A stretch of 64,000 bases of DNA from Sarcocystis neurona. Its lineage: Eukaryota; Apicomplexa; Conoidasida; Eucoccidiorida; Sarcocystidae. This document shows positions 58,785 through 64,000 of the stretch, piece by piece. Under the pieces are notes generated by a model. That model was not told the DNA's origin. It saw only the letters and a program-made list of their open reading frames with translations, and made no database searches. The position numbers and the translations under genes were made by a program. The DNA is taken from contig KL647312.1 of assembly GCA_000727475.1 (NCBI GenBank), forward strand, positions 1,178,001-1,242,000, read 5' to 3'. Each line of letters starts with the position of its first letter. The stretch's first letter is position 1.

Positions 58785-61186
58785 GGGAGACGAAGAAGGA
58801 GAAGGGCAGAGCAGCAGAGCAGAAGAAGCAGCCGGAACGGGCGAAAGAAGCTGTGTCCCAGCAGCTGCATCAACGAACAAGAGAGACCGGTACACTTGTT
58901 GCAGTGGAGAAAAGCGGTTGCGTCCCTGCGGAACGGAGGGCAGTGGAGGAAGAAGTTGCAGGAGGAGGCCGAGAAGGGGAAGGAGACCAGCAGCAGCAGC
59001 AGACGACGACCAAGCGAGGAGTGGCTGTTGTTGCTGCCGACTGGCCACCGAGTGCTGCTGCTGCTGTTGCTGCGTCTGGACCCACGCGTCACGAGGAGAG
59101 AAGAAGCAGCAGCTGGAGAGGAGAGAGTGAGAGAAATAGCGCCGCTGAGGGAGAGCTTGTGGTTGGCGTCGCTGCAGTAGCAGCAGGAGCCACAGCACCA
59201 GGAACACCAACGGCAGCACGGCATGCGTTAACGCCAGCAGCAGAAGAGAGAAAGAATAGCATGACCACAGAAGGAAGGGCAGCAACAAGTGGAGCAGAGG
59301 TAGCAGAAGGAGAAACAGAAGTGTTGCAGGACACCAGAGAAGGAGGAAGAGGGGGAGGAGCGGCAGAAAAAGCTGCGGCAGCAGCAGCGTTATTCAGACC
59401 TCGTTCCACTGCAGCAGCAGCGACATCAGCGCATCCTGCAAAGGCAGCAACAACAACAGACGCAGCAGCCGTTGACGGGAAGGAGCGGGAGGGTGCTGCT
59501 GCTGTCGCCGTCGAAGAAGGAGGTGCAGGTGTTGCGGCAGCCGTGTGTGCGGCAGGAAGAACCGGAGCAGCGACAGGGGAAACGGCGAAGGAGAGGACGG
59601 TATCAGGAGTAGTAGGAGCAGTTGCTGCAGCGCAGGATGAAAGGAAGAGCGACGGAGAAGAGGAGGAGGAAAAGAAGGGCGAAGAGCTGCGTGTTGTTGC
59701 GGGGGCTGCAGATGGTAGTGACGCTGCGGTTGAGGCGCCTAGGGGAGCAGAAGGAGCAGCTGCTGCAGCAGCGGGGGTGGAAGAGGCAGGAGCAGGCCTA
59801 TTGGCAACAACCCCCCGCGCAGACGAAGACGAAAAAACAACCGCAGCAGGAGCGTGTTGCACCGCAGGCGGTGTGGGGTTGGACGAGCAGGAGAAGAAGA
59901 AAGGAGAGGCAGCAGCGGTAGCAGCAGCAGGATCGGCAGACTCAGCAGCAACTGCAGCGTCAAAATTGTCCGCTGGCTCTTCGGGTGTCTCGGTCACTGC
60001 GGCAGCGCCGGAAGCGGCGCCTCGTTCAGCGGCGTCGTTGGTTGAGCGGGTGAAGGACGTGCTGGTGTCTGCTGCTGCAAACGAACAGCAGTCGAGCCAG
60101 AAACACAGAACCGAACCTCTGGCGGCTGCGCGCACACCTGCTGCTGCTGCTGCTCCGACAGCAGGCGACTCTCCTGCAGCAACAGCAGCGTCGCCGGGTG
60201 AAGAGAAAGGCAGAGACGACTGGGCAGCAGCAGCTGTTTCGGAGGGGAGAAACGAGAAGAATGGGGAGGAGGAGAAAAAGAAGGGAGAGAGGACGAGCGC
60301 GTCTACGTCGCCTTTGGCGACAGCCCGTCGACCTGCTGTTGCTGCTATTACTACGGCCACCCCGGCGACTCCTGGGGTAAAGAGGGCACCACCACCTTCG
60401 GCGGCTGCTGGCGACTCGGCTGGTGCCAGTGGCATGGAGTCGGAAGCAGCACCAAGGGGATCAGAAGCACCAGCAGCAACTTCTGCTGCGCCTCCCCGTC
60501 CTTCCGGGCTACCGGCGTCACAACTCGGGCAAAGCATATGTGGGGCTGCTGCTGCCCCGAGTGCCTCTCGGGCCCGGGCCGCGTCTGGCGCTGCTGTTGC
60601 TGCAGCGACAGGGCCGCCTCCACGTTACACTCGCGGGCAGCTGCTTTCCTGCTTCCTGAGTGTTGTACATGGGACGCTAGGGCCCTCCGATGATTTGGGC
60701 TTTGTTCGAGCTGCTGGTGCTACGGGCGGAGGAGGAGGAAGGGGAGGGGACGGCGGCAGCAGCGGCGGCGTAGCAGCCGGAGGCAGGGGGGCAGGAGAGA
60801 GGGGCGGAGCCGGCGCCTTTAAGGAGTGGAGTCTCGCAGGCGGAGCAGAGCGCAGAGGAGGCGGCGAGCGAAGAGAAAGAGGAGGAGGAGGAGCGGGAGA
60901 GAGCTTCTCCCGTAGCAGCAGCAGCTTGGGTCCAGCAGGAACAGATGCAGGCCCGTCGCTGATGGGCTCGGGAGGGAAACACAAAGTCGCCACCGCAGGA
61001 GGAGGAGGAGCGAGTAACAGCAGCGGCCGCATGCATGCAGCAGAATCAACAAATGACGGCGCTTCGTTCGAAGGCAGACACTTCGGTCCCAGGGCTGCTG
61101 CAGCTGCGGCGGCTGATACTGCAGTTGCTGCCGGGCGGACAGCAGCAGCAGAACGAACAGGCCCTGCCGCAGACAACTGGCGAGGG
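58785..61186 (+). CDS. eIF4G-like exon with the eIF4E-binding motif
   Basis: The acceptor CTGTTTGTATGGCACAG| (intron 58229-58784, 556 bp) supplies two bases that complete the phase-1 codon, giving G-ETKKEKGRAAEQKKQPE. After about 600 residues of Ala/Glu/Gly-rich sequence, 60626-60646 encodes YTRGQLL within PPPRYTRGQLLSCFLSV. This fits YxxxxL-hydrophobic, the motif by which eIF4G docks on the cap-binding protein eIF4E, and its position before the MIF4G domain is as in known eIF4Gs. Gly/Arg-rich sequence follows (RRGGGERRERGGGGAGE), then FGPR and ADNWRG, ending on a whole codon at GGG|GTAAGA. Confidence 0.82.
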
Positions 61187-61228
61187 GTAAGATCCAGCAG
61201 CACCAACGGGCTCTGCAGTATGCGCACC

Positions 61229-61275
61229 AGTATATATATATATATGTATATGTGAAGTTTGTATCTGTATGCCCG

Positions 61276-61312
<37 letters not shown>

Positions 61313-61325
61313 CGAGAGATAGATA
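61229..61325. repeat. TA and GA microsatellite in an eIF4G intron
   Basis: TA runs at 61230-61245 and 61275-61297 pass directly into a GA run to 61318 and GATA words. All lie in the intron 61187-61922, which also holds TATG patches at 61625-61660 and 61740-61840. Confidence 0.9.
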
Positions 61326-61922
61326 GATGGATGAAGTCTGTACCTGTGGATGGCTAGGGAAGCCTACAGAGGAATACGCATACATGTATCATTATCCCCG
61401 CATGAGTTAGGCAGATGTACACCGGTGGAAACGCAGCTGCAGCCACAGACGGACCGATAGCAGCAGTTGCAGATACGGCTGTAGATATGTCCTAGCAGCA
61501 AACATAACAACCCATGCAGGCGAAGACGCTCATAGAGGCTACGTGCAGCGACGAGCGCAGCGGGAAGTTGTGTCCACACATACGTACGTCCACTGGTGTG
61601 TGTGGAGAACAACACGTGTATGCATGCGTACACATATCGACATGTGTACACATGTGTGCCCGTAGGTCTCATTACGTCAAGAAGCAGTGACGTGTTTGCC
61701 TTCTGCTAGTGTTGCTGCTGTTGATGTTTCTGCTTGTGTGTGCATGTATATATATAATATATATACACATGTGTAAACTTACGTATAGGTATAACTACAG
61801 ATGATGTCTGTGCGTGTGTGTGTACATGTATATGTGTACACTTCAATACGTGTAGGTGCAATTACGTAAATATGCGGTGACATGTGTGCCGTCTGCTATT
61901 GTCGCTGTGGGTGTTCTTTTAG

Positions 61923-62105
61923 GAAGGAGGTACGAATAGAGGGGGAAGCCGCAGCAGCGGGCAGCACACCGGAGAGTCGCTTTCACGAATGGCGGAGTTC
62001 TTCTCGGCTCCACGAGCTGCTGCTGGTGCTGCTAGTGGTGCTGCTGGTGGGGCTGCTGCTTCGTCCAGCGGCAGTGGGACGGGGATCGGCGCATCTGGGC
62101 TTCCG
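61923..62105 (+). CDS. eIF4G-like linker exon
   Basis: The acceptor GGTGTTCTTTTAG| and the donor CTTCCG|GTGAGT bracket 61 codons, phase 0 at both ends. The frame reads EGGTNRGGSRSSGQHTGESL, then SRMAEFFSAPRAAAGAASGA and a Gly/Ser/Ala linker. It joins the Gly/Arg-rich region after the eIF4E-binding motif to the MIF4G domain, where eIF4G proteins usually have a basic linker. Confidence 0.75.
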
Positions 62106-62765
62106 GTGAGTTCTACTATAAGAGTGCCTTGTCGTTGGTCGAGAGGCGCATGTGAAGAGCGACAGCCCCAGCAGGCCTGGCAGCAGTTGGACGAAGAGAA
62201 GTCGCAGGAACAGCAGCAAGGCCGCACAAGCGCGAGACGCAGGTGATGAGCAGTCACTCACCTGCTGGACCAAGGATAGCAACAGGAGCATCAGTTCGAC
62301 AGGTGCTGCTTGGACGCTGCATATGTAGAAATGCGAAGTGACGTCCGTCTTAACGGTCGTGTCGGAGAAGGAGGAGGAGTGACCAGCTCTTTGTACGAAG
62401 AAGGAGGAGGAGCGGCCAGCTCTGTGTACATATGTGCATGTCACAGGAAACAAATTCTCTGTATATGCTTGCTGACAGCCAGCTGAGAGACACCTGGGTA
62501 TACGTCTAAACGCATGTACGGCAGGACTGCTGCTCCGTTTCTGTTTGTTCGTGCTGCAGCTTCTTCTATTATTGCGTTTGCCCATGCCGCATCTGCTTCT
62601 TGTTGTGTGACTCCCCGCGCTCCCGCTGAGCTGCTGGTGCTCGACGGGAGGCTGCGCGCTCTTTGCTTCTGCGGCTCGCTCTCCTCCCGTGGTGCTGCTG
62701 CTGTCGCTGCTGCTGCTGCAACTCGTGGACAAAGAGTGCTGCCGTTGTTTATCTGCGTGCTGCAG

Positions 62766-62987
62766 GCCTCGCGGAGTGGCTTCCAGCCCATACGGGAAGG
62801 ACCAAGCTACCTGCTGAAGAAAAACGAGCTGGACAGACCACAGCGACTGCGGCGAACGCTCAACAGTTTGCTCAATAAAATGTCTATAGAGAAATTCGAG
62901 GTCGTGACAGAGAAACTTGCTGTGGAAGGAGAGGGCCTGCAGTCTGCGGAAGAGCTGCAGCTCCTGGCCGACCTCGTCTACGCCAAG
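62766..62987 (+). CDS. eIF4G MIF4G domain, first part
   Basis: The acceptor TTATCTGCGTGCTGCAG| and the donor GCCAAG|GTACGC bracket 74 codons, phase 0 at both ends. The frame reads FQPIREGPSYLLKKNELDRP, then LRRTLNSLLNKMSIEKFEVV and ELQLLADLVYAK. The pattern L..xLNKM-S-xxKFE followed by a helix ending in L-V-Y-A-K is the first HEAT-repeat pair of the MIF4G domain, which binds the RNA helicase eIF4A. Other MIF4G proteins (CWC22, NOM1, NMD2) lack this exact LNK(L/M)(T/S)xxxF start, so eIF4G is preferred. Confidence 0.92.
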
Positions 62988-63099
62988 GTACGCTGCTGCC
63001 GGTGGAAAAGGACGCAGAGCAAGGCAACGCGGTTTCCCTTACCCGTTGTTTGTGGGACACTCATCTACGGATGAGGCGTCTACGTGTACGAATTTATCT

Positions 63100-63310
63100 A
63101 TATGTGAATCTTCCGGTATATAGATGTACTCATATCGAAGCGTGATGTGTACATATATGTTGTTTCTCCTCAAGTAAGATGTTTCTGTGTACCAGGTGTC
63201 TATGCGTATATAAGTGTACGTATACCGACGCTTGAGATGTACATATATATTGTTTCTACCCAGTTAACATGCTTTTGTGTCCATGCGTATATACTAGAGA
63301 TATACATATA
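63100..63310. repeat. TATG/TACA microsatellite patch in an eIF4G intron
   Basis: The intron 62988-63759 contains several TGTACATATAT words, with a 15-bp word (GATGTACATATATTG or a near-match) recurring at about 63143 and 63235. Downstream the intron is CTG-rich up to its acceptor. Confidence 0.8.
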
Positions 63311-63759
63311 CGCAGCTATGTGTGTTAGTGTCGTTCGCGCACGTCTGCGCGGTTGTTCGGACGCTCACACAGGTGTGAAGCGGATGTGCGGGGGTGGCGA
63401 TTGCGGTCTATAGGGAGCAGCAAATACCTCACTGCTGCATAGGTGTTACGTCTGCGCGTTATTGCTGCTGCTGCTGACGCAGCGGGTGCACGTGGTGTTG
63501 CGCGTCTTTGCTGCTGGTGGCTCTGCTGTGACTGCTGTTCGGTGTCTCTGGTTCTGCCGCTGGTGCTGTTGCTGATTCTGCCGCAGTGGTGAACGTGCGC
63601 GGGCTATGTATCGCAACGAGTGACACAGCGGGCTGTGCTGCGGCCGGTGCGGAGGTGGTGGCGCTGCTGCTGTGCCCCGTGGGGCTGCTGATGTTACTAC
63701 TGTGGTGCTGAGGAGGCTGTTGCGGTGTGCCACGGCTGCTGCATTTGTGTACGCGCAGG

Positions 63760-63921
63760 CAGTGACGGAGCCGGAGTACAGTGAGATGTACGCAGATTTG
63801 TGTCAAGTTTTAAAGTGGAGAAGTTTGGAATTCGAAAAGGCCGGCGAAGAAAAAAATCTCAATTTTAATCGAGCGTTTGTCAATCGCTGCCAGGAAGAAT
63901 TTGAAGCGTACGCCTCCCAAG
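63760..63921 (+). CDS. eIF4G MIF4G domain, second part (gene runs off the window)
   Basis: The acceptor GTGTACGCGCAG| opens a phase-0 exon that continues VYAK into AVTEPEYSEMYADLCQVLKW, then NLNFNRAFVNRCQEEFEAYA. The EPxFSxxYAxLC and NRCQxEFE blocks are hallmarks of eIF4G MIF4G domains. I end the exon at TCCCAA|GTCTAT because the next 75 bases are pyrimidine-rich and finish with a good acceptor (CACTATATAG|). The frame itself remains open to the window edge, so read-through cannot be excluded. The rest of MIF4G and any MA3 domain lie outside. Confidence 0.88.
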
Positions 63922-64000
63922 TCTATCGCTCTCTCTTGTTCCGTCGCCCTCTATACCTGTCGTCTCTGTCTCACTCTCTTCGTGCGCACTATATAGGTGT

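Noticed and set aside
62514..62765. Upstream extension of the MIF4G exon frame to 62514
   Set aside because: The sequence before 62766 is CTG-rich and ends in a strong acceptor. The conserved part begins after it, and phase with the previous exon fits only the spliced start.
1..64000. tRNA, rRNA or CRISPR-like elements
   Set aside because: I saw no cloverleaf with internal promoter boxes, no rRNA core sequence and no regularly spaced identical repeats with unique spacers. The 19-, 25- and 31-bp arrays have no spacers.

Overview
The window looks like nuclear DNA of a coccidian apicomplexan, most likely Eimeria. Exons carry very long GCA/CAG trinucleotide tracts read as poly-Gln, poly-Ala, poly-Ser and poly-Gly. 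Genes are split by introns with GT..AG borders. Repeat-rich stretches (CAG/CTG tracts and TATG/TATA microsatellites) alternate with repeat-poor stretches of ordinary composition. This alternation, and homopolymeric amino-acid repeats in many genes, are established features of Eimeria genomes. The genus call is an inference: no marker gene is present, and no array of the telomere-like AAACCCT repeat known from E. tenella was seen.

Layout. (1) 1-4.6 kb: last exons of an unidentified plus-strand gene, four phase-compatible exons in microsatellite-filled introns. (2) 4.6-9.4 kb: repeat-poor, no supported gene, two short tandem duplications. (3) 9.6-11.7 kb: exon-like plus-strand pieces, including a membrane-segment exon with a consensus donor. 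(4) 11.7-13.4 kb: a 25-bp tandem repeat and an inverted repeat. (5) 13.5-18.4 kb: a secreted or membrane protein with a signal peptide, about 1,000 residues of low complexity and a protease-associated (PA) domain-like C-terminus. (6) 18.4-23.6 kb: CTG/CAG blocks and microsatellites with weak exon candidates. (7) 23.6-30 kb: a repeat-poor segment without a convincing gene. (8) 30-42.5 kb: scattered exon-like frames, and at 35.5-37.4 kb a dense microsatellite domain. (9) 42.5 kb to the end: one plus-strand gene for a giant eIF4G-like translation initiation factor, running off the right edge.

The eIF4G gene is the best-supported feature. In order it has a motif like the conserved eIF4G box (EIRDPRTGE), an eIF4E-binding motif YxxxxL-hydrophobic (YTRGQLL) and the start of the MIF4G domain split over two exons (LLNKMS..KFE, then EPEYSEMYADLC and NRCQEEFE). 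Exon phases agree from about 49.4 kb to the end. The joined product would be about 6,200 residues before the window ends, most of it Gln/Ala/Ser/Gly tracts. Two frame changes coincide with a G9 and an A7 run, and dropping one base from each run restores a single frame.

The genes do not form an operon-like unit. I found no tRNA, rRNA, CRISPR array or intact transposable element, and no clearly new biological system. The most unusual items are the size and structure of the eIF4G-like gene, the PA-type protein with a huge insertion, and the relation between CAG/CTG strand polarity and exon/intron borders.
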